64,000 bases of DNA, taken from Neonectria sp. B-13 (Eukaryota; Ascomycota; Sordariomycetes; Hypocreales; Nectriaceae). Where the stretch lies: the NCBI GenBank assembly GCA_002682825.1, contig NOKP01000005.1, forward strand, positions 806,001-870,000, given 5' to 3'. How positions within the stretch are numbered: the first letter of the stretch is position 1; each line of letters begins with the position of its first letter. Below, one piece after another: positions 31,630-41,484 of this stretch. Under the pieces are notes generated by a model, which worked only from the letters and a program-made list of their open reading frames with translations, was not told where the DNA came from and did no database searches. A program made the position numbers and the translations under genes.

Positions 31630-32800
31630 ACTGTACCAATTCCCGCTAGCATTTAACAAATTGCCACCAATTGGGTCCGTGCACGCGCGAAAGTATCACA
31701 GCCACAGGCGACGCTTAAGACTTATCTCGAGGCTTGTCACTCTCTCGGTCTTGACGTTGAGGCAGTCACTAATCGCTCTTTGACGGCGCAAGGCGATACG
31801 ACGAATCCGGCCAGTCGAATTTCAGACCAGATGAGTCGTCTAGACGCGAAGGCTTTCGACATTCATCCGTTTCTCCCCGACAGCTACCATGGTGCCATCA
31901 TCGTGACGACGCGGTCATCTACAGCCAAAATTGGTCAGTCTAAACTGCTGGGCAAGCTCGAATGTATCAAGGACAACCTCCAGATACTAGAATTTACGTC
32001 GAACCGACAATGCCTCGAACAAGGTAAGTTACCGATGCGGCCGATGATAAAGGACACTGACACTAATCCACAGATACCGCTGCCGTTCGCCTGCATACCT
32101 AGAGCAAGTTTCTACGATGTGGAAGGAGTACCTCGAACTGTACGAAAAGTCATAGTATAAACTATAGAAATTGAATCTGCGGCTTCTGTCATACGAGGAC
32201 CGTGCTATGTACTCGACATAGAATATTTCATACACAAATGTCAAGCCATTTAGGCAACGAGGATTTATTGTATGAGCTGCTATGTGATGGGGGCTTAGCA
32301 GCACCGCTGTGGCTACAGGACTTAACGGAAGAAATATTCACTTTTAACGGGAGCATGCATCATCTGTGTGACTACGTCTCGTAGAGGCTGATCATCCGAC
32401 GAGGGAGTGCGGAGCGGATTCGCAAGGATATAGCGTACATGAATGCGTGTACTCTTGGATAGTACACGTCCTAAACATGACGAGGGATCCGACTGCGACG
32501 ATGGCGCAGCTGGCGATGGCATGTGTTGCATCGCACGTGCCAAACAAAGCAGCCCGCGAGTATTGGTGGGTACAGCGGCGGGTTCTCAGCATGCCGGACC
32601 GATGTGCGAGACTGATAACGGAGGGCGTAGAGATTGGAGATTGGGATGCGTGGGTTCCTGGGACCTTTGGAAAACCTCTACACAGTCCAAGGCCGGTTTG
32701 ACGATGCTGAAGCCATGTACAAGTGAGCGCTCTGAGGCTACGAGATGGACCGATTATGACTTTATGTTGCAGTACTGTATTGGCCGCGCATGAATTGCCT
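31630..32800 (+). pseudogene. NB-ARC/TPR-type NLR pseudogene
   Basis: Plus strand, heavily interrupted. One frame carries TYLEACHSLGLDVEAV, then FDIHPFLPDSYHGAIIVTTR (the NB-ARC strand ending in T-T-R), and LLGKLECIKDNLQILEF. After a possible GT-AG intron near 32,020-32,073, other frames give LEQVSTMWKEYLELYEKS, LLSYEDRAMYSTWNISYT, WLQDLTEEIFTFNGSMH, HECVYSWIVHVLN and ACVASHVPNKAAREYWW. In order these match the C-terminal half of NB-ARC, the winged helix and the linker to TPR repeats in fungal NLRs. The P-loop half is missing and several stops and shifts are present, so this is a dead gene. Confidence 0.75.
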
Positions 32801-33231
32801 ACTCTATTAATTCCTACTAAAAGAGGTCTGCAGAACTTACCAATATTAAGAATGTTATGGATAATAGCATTATTTCTATAGAAATAAGCATTAATATTAT
32901 ATTTCTTTTCTCTTAAATACAAATCCTAAGATTCCTCCCTCCCGCTATGAAAGGTATCGTCGACTTGGTCTCGACTCTCGAGTTGTGGGGTCAATGTGAT
33001 TAGCAAAGCCCGAACAAGGATCCCACAATCCCACATCCCACATGGTTGGACTTACATAAGGGTCAAAAATCCCACATCGTGGACTCTATGGTGGGCGCTC
33101 GTTGATATGTAAAGCCTCCATATCCCAGATCCCACATCGCAAGTCATCGTTTCCCCACTCTTCGCTCCCAACCACAGAATGTGTTTTGTCGGGCTTGTGT
33201 AAACACGGAGATTCGACTTCCCGACTCCGAT
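32801..33231. other. Spacer, partly AT-rich
   Basis: Short AT-rich stretch (32,830-32,920), then spacer with repeated words 'atcccacat' between 33,025 and 33,140. No gene. Confidence 0.45.
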
Positions 33232-34222
33232 ATGTCTACCAGCACGGCTCGGTTTCTTTGCACTTATCCTGGGTGCGTCCGTTCGTACAAAAACAAAGAG
33301 CACCTCTTACGTCACGAGAGAGACCACCTGAATTTACGCTCATATGCCTGCCAAGAATGCGCAGCTACGTTCAATCGAAAGCATCTATTCTTTCTTATTC
33401 CACGGCATTTGTGTAGATCCTAGGCTGACAGAGTCTCAGCGACTTGCTTAACAGGCACCAGGCGATAAGTCACCGGGCTGAGGGTACCGTTCATTCCACA
33501 CAGCAAGCTGAAGAAGCCTCGCTCGCGCGCGTCAATAATAAGTCAGAACGATGCCAACAAGCACCGGAGCCACATGATCCTACTCCTCTAACTTCAGATG
33601 GCCCGTTGGATACAAAATTGGCAGGGTTGAACTTGTCGTCTAACCCTACAATGCGACTGCTAGAGGTGTCTGATTGTACCGAACTGCGAGATTCGTACTT
33701 CGAAAACTTCCATCCACATTGGCCCCTTCTACACACAGAGACTTTCTTCAAGTCCGAACAATCTCCCGAATTCGAATTGGCATCTGCAGTTTTGACAGCC
33801 GGGCTGTGGGTACTGGGCACGCCACAAACTCGGGACAGAGCTCGGTTCTACCATGATGCGCTTTTAAGGGTGCTTGATGCGCAACTTGTAAGATGCGATC
33901 CTCAAAACGGCGCACACCATTCCGAATCTCTGACTTGAGTCGATAGTTGAAGTTTATAAAGAGTTCATCTACCCCGCTTAGGCCTCGAGCAGAATTTCTT
34001 GCTCAGTTTCAAGTGCTCCTTATTGCTCTCATACTTGCGACATATCGTGGTGCCGAGGCATTTCCCTCAGCAATAATAAACAGCAAGCACATATTTCAAT
34101 TGTTTACAATGGCCGGCGTTTTCGAACAAGACCCGATCAATGCACAAGGGACAAATCGTATCATCCGCGAGTGCTACCAGTGGTATGTCGCCAGCGTCCC
34201 GTCGGCCGCCAAGTTGTACTGA
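33232..34222 (+). pseudogene. C2H2 zinc-finger / fungal transcription factor, degraded
   Basis: Exons 33232-33380 and 33440-33938 join across a 59-bp intron with a GC donor (GCATCT), CTGAC branch site and CTCAG acceptor. The junction reconstitutes the second of two adjacent C2H2 fingers: finger 1 C-x4-C-x12-H-x3-H (CTYPGCVRSY...HERDH) and finger 2 C-x2-C-x12-H-x4-H. A linker follows, and then the start of a fungal-specific transcription-factor middle region (DSYFENFHPHWPLLHTETFF, ASAVLTAGLWVLGTPQTRDR). The frame ends at 33,938, but homologous sequence continues in other frames to about 34,220 (FQVLLIALILATYRGAEAF, FTMAGVFEQD). Frameshifts, stops and an absent C-terminus mean the protein is truncated. 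Confidence 0.7.
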
Positions 34223-34649
34223 CTCAAGCAGACTCGCACTATCACATTCCGGGAGGAATTGAGGTGCATTGAAGCTCTTGATTCCTATCTAAAAGAGGGT
34301 TCTAAGTAGGTCTTTTATCTTAGCTATCATGACCATCAAGGTAGGCCCTCAAGGTGGTCTATCATGGTGATCCATCAAGGTAGCTAGAACAGGGTTTTGA
34401 CGGTAACAGGGCTCTCATGACGATCCCAATAAACTAGCTATGTGACATTGTGTTGCCGTGGACTTCAGGATTGACAAAAGATAACAAAATTGCGCGGTCG
34501 TATTGACGATCTCCATTCTGTATTTATTCTCACACGGTAATGCGGATATTCGAAGCTACATACCTATTCGAAGACAGGGCTTTCCTAGCATACCTGTTCT
34601 GTCTGACACTATGCCTCAAATCCTGACCATGCTCCAAGTCATCAACGCC
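34223..34649. other. Spacer
   Basis: No gene supported. Contains short repeats of a 'tcatggt/tcaaggt' motif (AGGTAGGCCCTCAAGGTGGT and neighbours, 34,330-34,420). Confidence 0.4.
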
Positions 34650-36783
34650 TCATGTTTCTCCGCGACTGCGGGAGGGATAACGACCCCTAAGATCATTCAA
34701 CTTATCAACCCACATGTCACATTGCTCCGCCACAGCTGTTTCGAGTGCTCCGTCGATGTCAGCACCTGCCTCTGCCAGAATCTCAGCACTGCCCCAGTGA
34801 CAAATCCGAATGGCAGCCATGAGAGCTGAATTGCCTCCGGCGTCTTTGGCATGTAGAAGAGTTCCGTCACCATCAAAGGCAATATCGCGAACTTTTTCTT
34901 TGTTTTGGCTCCGGACGGCTTGGTACAGGACAGTGTCTCCGTAATAGTCGCGCGAAATGCCCTCTATTATCAGTTGTTCTGGCCTGGAGGCCGCCGTTGC
35001 AAGCAGTGCTTTGACAACTCCCGTATGCCTCAACTTCCTCGCGGTGAAGAGCGCCTTCATCTGTCCTTCAAGGTCATTTGGGTACTTGATCAGGATCTCT
35101 TCAAGCAAAGCCTCGTCACCGCTCTCGGCTGCCATCATGATATCATTTGGCTGGAGCTCGGCGCCAAACTTAAACAGTATCGTCAAAATGCTTGCCATCG
35201 ACCCTGCTGCCGCGATGCCGTAGGGCGTTATGCCGCTGTTTGCCTCTTGGGCGTTCACGTAAGCCCCATGCTCGAGTAATTTCCTCACAACATCACTTCT
35301 CTTCTGCTTCACACCGACATGCAGGGGCGTTTCTCCCGTTGAGTCAAGTCCAGAGACAAAGCTCATGGCTTCCATCAGGAGTTCAACGCCCCTATCGAAT
35401 TCTTTGCGGATGGCATTGCACAGTGCATTGGTGAATATGGTCAACCGTAAGCTATGATGTGACGGGTCGTCAATCTCTTCAAGGCATTTTGCCATTTGAT
35501 CGGCTTCGATCAGGGCCTTGAGGACTGCGACATTTCCCACGTCAGTGGCTAATATTAAAGGGGGTCTTCTCAGCCCTGGAGTTGCGAGAATCGGCACTAG
35601 CTCCTTGGGGATGAGCTGGATGATGCTGCTGAGGAGAAGTTGCAGGTTCTCGGTCCGAGAGAATGCTACAGCCACGTGTATCGGTGTGTCGCCCCTTGAG
35701 TCTGCCAAAGCTGGGTAGGCATTGTTCTCTAGTGCCCACCGTAGCAGGGCACTGTCTTCCGCAGCTACCTTGTGACAGATACTGTGGCCTCTTCCGTCCA
35801 CGTAATCGATGTCGATGCCTATTTCAAGCAGCGTGGTCGCTACTTGGATGAGTTTCTCTGCTGCGTCGTCAGGTTGGAGCTGTGCGCCTTCGACAAGAAA
35901 ATGCAGCGCATTGGGTGCCACTTTGGCACCTGCCATGCCCTTTCTAGCGAACAAGTCAACCGTGTCCCAGTTTTTGGCATGAATCGCTGCTTGTAACGGA
36001 GTGTGTCCCTCGCTGTCCACAGAAAAGTTGTCGGCGCCTCCGTCAATAAGACGGGCGGCAAGGTGAGTTCCCTCTGTTGACGGGCGTCTTGCAGCGAGGT
36101 GGAGGACGATATTTGGCAATGTGGTACTGCTTGGAGGCCAGACATTGAGCAAGAAATCAAGAACATGACTCGATATCTGGTGATCTGAAATAGCCTGTGG
36201 CAAGAGACTCTGGTGTCCAAGTTTAACGTCCAGCTTCTGCCGCATCGCATCCAGAGCCCTGTCGTCAGTCCGTGCTGCCATGTCAGGGAGTGCTGCCAAT
36301 ATGCTAGCAGTGTTCGAGGCGGGAAGTAGTAACTCTAGGATTGCTTTGTCTGGGAGTGACAGAGCTTTCCTTAGGAATTCGCCCGTCGTTCCCGGTCCTC
36401 CAACATACAGTCTGTCGTGCTTCAGGAGCAGCTCTACGCCGGAGAGATAGTTGTTTGACACCGCCAAGACCATGGGAGAAGGTGCCGACAGTGGTTGGCC
36501 TGAACTGGACGACGAAGCCCCCCGCGACGACACCACGAGGTTGAGGTAAGCCCGTACTGGAAGTACTGGCGCCAGAGTTTCCTCCTTGAGTAGTTCTGCC
36601 ATACTTTCGATTCATCTGCTCACGTTCTTGCTGAGACATGTTGCTGCCCAAAGTGTGAGGTCCATGTCCACCTATAGCCTGTACCAGCGGGAGTCTCAAG
36701 TTCTTTGACGTCAACAGCTCATACGCGCAATCGGTATGTTTGTGTCGAATCGCGGCGTGCAAAGCTGTCCAGCCGTTAATCAT
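34650..36783 (-). CDS. Ankyrin-repeat protein
   Basis: Proposed exons 36783-36624 and 36565-34650 (58-bp intron, GTGAGC...CCAG, phase-consistent) give 691 aa; a single-exon form of 650 aa starts at 36,602. Ankyrin repeats are spread throughout: INGWTALHAAIRHKHTDCAY, EGHTPLQAAIHAKNWDTVDL, RGDTPIHVAVAFSRTENLQL, GETPLHVGVKQKRSDVVRKL, GNSALMAAIRICHWGSAEIL. There is no other domain, signal peptide or membrane helix. The first repeat begins abruptly just after an AT-rich stretch at 36,790-37,050, so an N-terminal domain may have been lost or lie beyond an intron. Ankyrin arrays bind proteins; in fungi they often form the C-terminal part of NLRs, so this could be a receptor remnant. Confidence 0.78.
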
Positions 36784-37176
36784 TTCAATAGGCTAATATA
36801 ATATTAATCAAGTTGTGCTTATACCTCTTATAACTTGTATTATTAAGTTAAAAGTAGGAAAGAATATTAGTAAAGCATTAAAGAGATCTATAGTCAGCTT
36901 AGCAACTAGTGTTATAGAAGGTAGAGGTTTAACCTAGAATTAAGTGAAGATTTACATATAATTATAGAATTCTTTCTCTATAAATAAAGGCAAAGGCATA
37001 AGCTTTAAGCTCAATAAGCTTATCTCTCTTGTCTTTCTACAGTAAGAAGCTCTTGTCTCTCTGATTGCTCCCTTCCAAAGATGATAATGAAAAGAAAAAA
37101 CCTCCTCTCCTTCCCTTCTTAACCTCCCTTATGACTGCCCCTCTCCACGCCCAATTATACCCTTGCTAGCAACCAG
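36784..37176. other. AT-rich spacer
   Basis: AT-rich between the ankyrin gene and the next minus-strand gene; probable RIP-affected repeat relic without recognisable copies elsewhere in the window. No gene. Confidence 0.45.
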
Positions 37177-38322
37177 CTAGCCCACTTGGCCCTTAGCCCC
37201 TGCCACACTAGCCTCAAAGTTAGGGATAGTATCAATACTTTTCCTCTCCTCGACGTTTTCATCATAATCTGCTTCTCTATCAACAGCTTCGCCAAGCTCA
37301 CCATACTTGCTCATCGCCTGCTCCCTCTTCTCCGCCAACTTCTCCTCCGTCTTAGTCGTCGGCGCCTTGTCCACTTCAACATGACTCTCAATCTGCCGCC
37401 GCATAAAGTCCCTGACATGCTCTTTGTTGAACTGCTTCATCGGCGGAGCATTTGGCATATTCTTTGCCTTGCCTTGTTTCACCTCAATGTTGTGCCAGAG
37501 TTCCCTTGTCTCTTCTGAATACACTCGAGCAATCTCCAACAGATCAATCATCCACAAATCCTTGCCCAGCTTCTCATCAATACCAGTCACATACACCAAA
37601 AGCTGCTGCAGCTTAGGTGTGGAGTACCGCGCTTTGGTATGGTTGCCGATCTTCCAGCTATACGTCTTGACGAGTTTCAGGTCCTCGATATCATGGTAGG
37701 CATTGGACATGACGAGCTTTTCTAGCTGGTTGCGGTTCTTGGTATTGATCTGCTGAAGCTTCTGATGGCGGATCTCGTCGTACTTGCCCATGACGCTGTT
37801 GACGGTTTCGCCCCAGCTTTGGAGCTTCTTAGCTTCATCGCTCTCGCCGACATAGACAATAAGGGCGATGGCAATGACAGCGGCTGTGCTGCCGGCTGTT
37901 GCGACAGTCAGGGCGCCGCCTGCAGTAGCGATGAGGATAGTAAGGAAGCCAGACGCAATCTTGGTGGCAAACCTTTTGTTGGCTGCGAGCTTGAAGCCCT
38001 TGGCCGGGTCGTACTCAGTCAAGTGCGCACCAGCGATGTAATCAACGCCCTTCTTTACAGATCCATCGACCAGGGCGCCTTGCACGGAATTAGTGATGGT
38101 ATCGCTCATCCACGATATGGCACTCAAGGTTCCAGAGCCAGTGAGGACGGCAGTGGCGGCAGAGACGCCCATTTCGGCGACGGAGGCGGCCCAGCCAGAG
38201 TTCTTGGTCTTGTAGAGGTTCCAGAGGCCTTGCTTGGCGACGAGGGCGGGTTTGAGCTCATTGATGTCAACATTCCATGTGCTGACTTCGGCTACAGCTT
38301 GGTCTTCGGTGAGCCAGGGCAT
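37177..38322 (-). CDS. Unknown protein with central hydrophobic hairpin
   Basis: Intronless, 381 aa, start MPWLTEDQAV. No family recognised. An amphipathic, Ala/Gly-rich N-terminal part (about 45-100) is followed by a hydrophobic segment at about 122-158 (ASGFLTILIATAGGALTVAT, AGSTAAVIAIALIVYVG) long enough for two closely packed membrane helices with a Gly/Ser turn. A charged helical region (about 160-330) and a Lys/Glu-rich C-terminus (KTEEKLAEKREQAMSKYGEL) follow. No signal peptide. The layout, a glycine-rich hairpin between soluble helices, resembles membrane-inserting or pore-forming proteins, but that is only a shape argument. The promoter side has a GTTGTG-rich stretch (38,335-38,400). 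Confidence 0.72.
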   Translation of the reverse strand: MPWLTEDQAVAEVSTWNVDINELKPALVAKQGLWNLYKTKNSGWAASVAEMGVSAATAVLTGSGTLSAISWMSDTITNSVQGALVDGSVKKGVDYIAGAHLTEYDPAKGFKLAANKRFATKIASGFLTILIATAGGALTVATAGSTAAVIAIALIVYVGESDEAKKLQSWGETVNSVMGKYDEIRHQKLQQINTKNRNQLEKLVMSNAYHDIEDLKLVKTYSWKIGNHTKARYSTPKLQQLLVYVTGIDEKLGKDLWMIDLLEIARVYSEETRELWHNIEVKQGKAKNMPNAPPMKQFNKEHVRDFMRRQIESHVEVDKAPTTKTEEKLAEKREQAMSKYGELGEAVDREADYDENVEERKSIDTIPNFEASVAGAKGQVG

Positions 38323-39208
38323 TTTGAGGATTGTTGTGGTGGTGTTGGTGTTGTGGTATTAGAGTTGTGATGTTGATTGAAGGCAAAGTTGTGATAATGA
38401 TTGAGGGTGGAGTTGTACTGTAGTCTCTTATATATAACTGGAGCCAAGACCATCTACCACCATACAACTCACCCTCATCGGCTCCCTCTGGTCTAGATTC
38501 CTTCACATGTCAATCGCGTCAGCGCGAGCGTTCGATACGCACACTAATCCATCCCCACATGGCCGCTCTAGAACGCTTCACCCATGCCATCGTGGCTGGC
38601 TGACCACGGCGCTTACGAAGGCTATTGAAACAGAGATCAACTCCGCTTGGCAATGTCTCAAGCCATCTTGGCTACCCTTGACCGAATTGGTGCTTTCTCC
38701 ATAATTACCGTGATATCGTCTAGACCAAACTCAGCTGCTGGTGCTAGGCAAGTCCAGCTCTCAGAGAGGCGAGGAATTGTCTTTCATGGGCGCGGTCTGG
38801 ATCTGGATTCTGGATCAAGCCTTACCGGTTCAGTCTGTAAGTTCAGCTGGAGTAGTGCAGTCTTTGGCGTTGCAGAGGTTTTGATGGTTGAGAACGCAGG
38901 ACAACTCTCACAACTGCTTACGGCCTTATCCATTCATGCTGGACAAAACAAAGTCAGCAATGGGATACAATAAATATATTCAAATCCAGTAATTCCAACA
39001 AGCAAAAGATAACAATAACTAGCTTAACAGAGGCCGTTCCATTCCAAGAGCGGTACTCAGATGCGAATCACTTGCAACAAGACGCCAAGTGCACACAGTT
39101 CCCCTTCAAAGATGCTCGCTGCTAAAGGCGATGGGAATGATGACCCAGTTCGCATCCAAGTTATTGCTGAAAGGATATGATAAGATGCGGGTTCTAGTAC
39201 CTGTTAGC
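38323..39208. other. Intergenic, no gene supported
   Basis: A plus-strand frame at 38,647-38,973 lacks any domain and splice support. Nothing else seen. Confidence 0.4.
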
Positions 39209-40320
39209 CTATCCTAGATTAATTCCGAAAATCGCATACCCGTTGACCCTCGAGCTGCTTTCCATCTCAATGCACGTGCCCCACTCTGCATTCTTGATTC
39301 TGAAGACGTCGTCAGCTTGCTTGAGGCAGACCTCTCATCGCCGGTCATACTTACACCCAGGAGCCCACGCGACTGTCTGATCCTCGACCAATGTACCAAC
39401 AGTCTTGTTTTCCAGTACCGTGGCCAACTTGGAGATCAATACATGTGTTGACGGAGAAGTAGAGCCTCACTTTGAGCAATGGTCAGTTGTCTATTTGAAC
39501 CGTGTTGCAACCGGCGTCCGCTTACTGCCATTATCCTTGCGAGCAATAATCCAGCAATTGTCTGGGTTGGCATCATTGTTGACATTTATAAGCGTGAAGG
39601 TCTGGTTCGCAGCCCCCAATTCGTAGTCCCAGCCATGTGCCCAATAGCCGTTTGCTATAGCGAACTTGTTATCCTCGCAAGAGGCTCGAGATGGGAGGGG
39701 CTGAGCTTACCTCTGCCAGCATCCATGACCCTTAGAGATCCGAGATTGACAATCATGACGGTTGATTGGTGATACTGAAACGGCAAGCAATTGTCTTGTC
39801 GCCGGGTATTAGGAAGACGGTTTTGCATCCCGCTGACCATGACTGACAGGGAGTTGACTTGGTTTTGCAGGTTCGTCTTGTCATTGTTCGCAGTATTCAG
39901 CTCTTGTTCCTTCTGCCATCTCAAATTCTCCGCCTGCTGCTTTCCATTAATCGCAGAAGCCAGCTCGTTTTCCTTTTGGCTTTTCAAATTCTCCGCCTGC
40001 TGCTTCTCTTCCTTGAGCGTCTCAATATCTCTCCCGGCCCCGGCCAACTCACCGTCCCTGGTTTGAAGAATTCGATTCAAGGCATCCCGTTGTTTTACGA
40101 CGTTCTCTCTGTCCTTGACCTCGCTGGCCAATCTCGTATCGGCTGCGTCCAATTGCTCCTTTTGGAGACGGGCAGCCTCCTCCGCCAGCTTCTTCTGTAG
40201 TCGGGCACTTTGAAGTGCGGCGACGTTGTTGGCGTCATTTCTGAAGAGGCTTGGAGCTAGGTCAGTGTCGGAGTCGGAGCTGCGATTGCAGGCATGCTGG
40301 CGCTGGAGTGTAGTTGTCAT
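39209..40320 (-). CDS. Coiled-coil protein with C-terminal ricin-B-like lectin domain
   Basis: Four exons on the minus strand, 40320-39711, 39654-39526, 39469-39355 and 39299-39209, introns 55-56 bp; product 314 aa. Residues about 35-165 are a long coiled coil (LQKKLAEEAARLQKEQLDAA, then two near-repeats ENLKSQKENELASAINGKQQ and ENLRWQKEQELNTANND). From about 185 the sequence turns into beta-strands (STVMIVNLGSLRVMDAG, NQTFTLINVNND, CWIIARKDN, VNTCIDLQVGHGTGKQ, WGTCIEMESSS). The repeated 'C-I-D/E-L/M' and 'Q-x-F/W' spacing is like a ricin-type beta-trefoil. No signal peptide. An oligomerising stalk with a sugar-binding head is the likely architecture; the lectin call is moderate. It lies 1.2 kb from the 3' end of the jacalin-fusion gene. 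Confidence 0.7.
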
Positions 40321-41484
40321 TTTTGAAAGCCGAAGGTACAGTTATGGGAGAAGAGATAGAGGAAATAAGTGAGAAAGGTATCTTTGAGGGCAGAGAAAGA
40401 AAGGTTGCAAGGAAGTGAAGAAAACCGGAAGTAAGGTAGTCGGGGTGATTGCGGGAGGATGGTCCCACGTTGTAAGCCTAAACCCCCTCCCTACAAGCTC
40501 TCTCTGGGAAATCGGCCACGCCCTCGCTAAAGACGGCTCGAACAGGATGGAACGGCCCGTTCGGGCGAGAGTGAAACCTCAGTATTGGCAATAGTGTATG
40601 GCGCCCGCCATGCAACGCAGTCACAGCGCTATGGCGGCCTGGCGCTATTAGCTTGACGGTGGCGGCGCTGCCGAGGAGCTGGAGGTTCGGCCCCGGCCTT
40701 CAGCTGTCCACCCAGAATGGTTTGGGGTCTCCACGGAGTGGCGCATCATTCAAATGAATATCCGGAATGGAGGCGTTGTGAAAGTGAGCTGAAAGACGCT
40801 CTAAATGTGACTAAAGTCGACCCCCATACACACTGAAGCTGAATTTATCTACGAGAAATACTACAGTAACGGCCGCGACGTCTGTCGCCAATTCCAGTGC
40901 TTAACAGTGTTCCGCACGGACTGTTTCTGCGGGTCCTGTGGCTTGGCGTTCACCCTTAAAGCCGTTTCCGGCTTTTGCTTGTTCTATCCCTCACCACAGA
41001 CAGCCACAATGCTCTACAAGAATAGTCCGTGTGGAAACTCTTTTAACATTAGACAATTGCGACAAGTTTCCCGGCTGCTGCTGTATGGGAAATATACCGT
41101 GTTCCTTGTAGATTTTAGAGCTCTATGTCTTTTATTCATTTTATTTCTTTCAACATAGTAGAAATTACCGTTTAATATAAAATCTCTAAGAATTAAATAT
41201 TAAAGATGTATTACTTTAAAATAGTAATAGTTTATTTACCATCTTTTAAGCTTAGTATAGTACTTCCTCCAAGAGATCTATATAAAGAGCGAAATTGCAA
41301 TTTAAGAATCGTGACTATATACCTTATTATAGCTTAGGGGGTGAAGTTTATTAAAGCTGTTCTTAAGGTGGTTCTCACCACTAGATGTTACTCTGTGAGC
41401 AACATCTGTATGCAAACAACGATTCATATTCAAACATGAATCAAACAATATTAACGTTGACAATACAGAGGTACATTAAGCACA
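40321..41484. other. Intergenic
   Basis: No gene supported. The second half (41,150-41,400) is AT-rich. A plus-strand 83-codon frame at 40,907-41,158 has no features. Confidence 0.4.

Noticed and set aside
32392..32922. 176-codon minus-strand ORF
   Set aside because: Antisense to the NB-ARC/TPR pseudogene, whose plus-strand peptides match a known family.
38647..38973. 108-codon plus-strand ORF
   Set aside because: No motif and no good context; isolated in a spacer.
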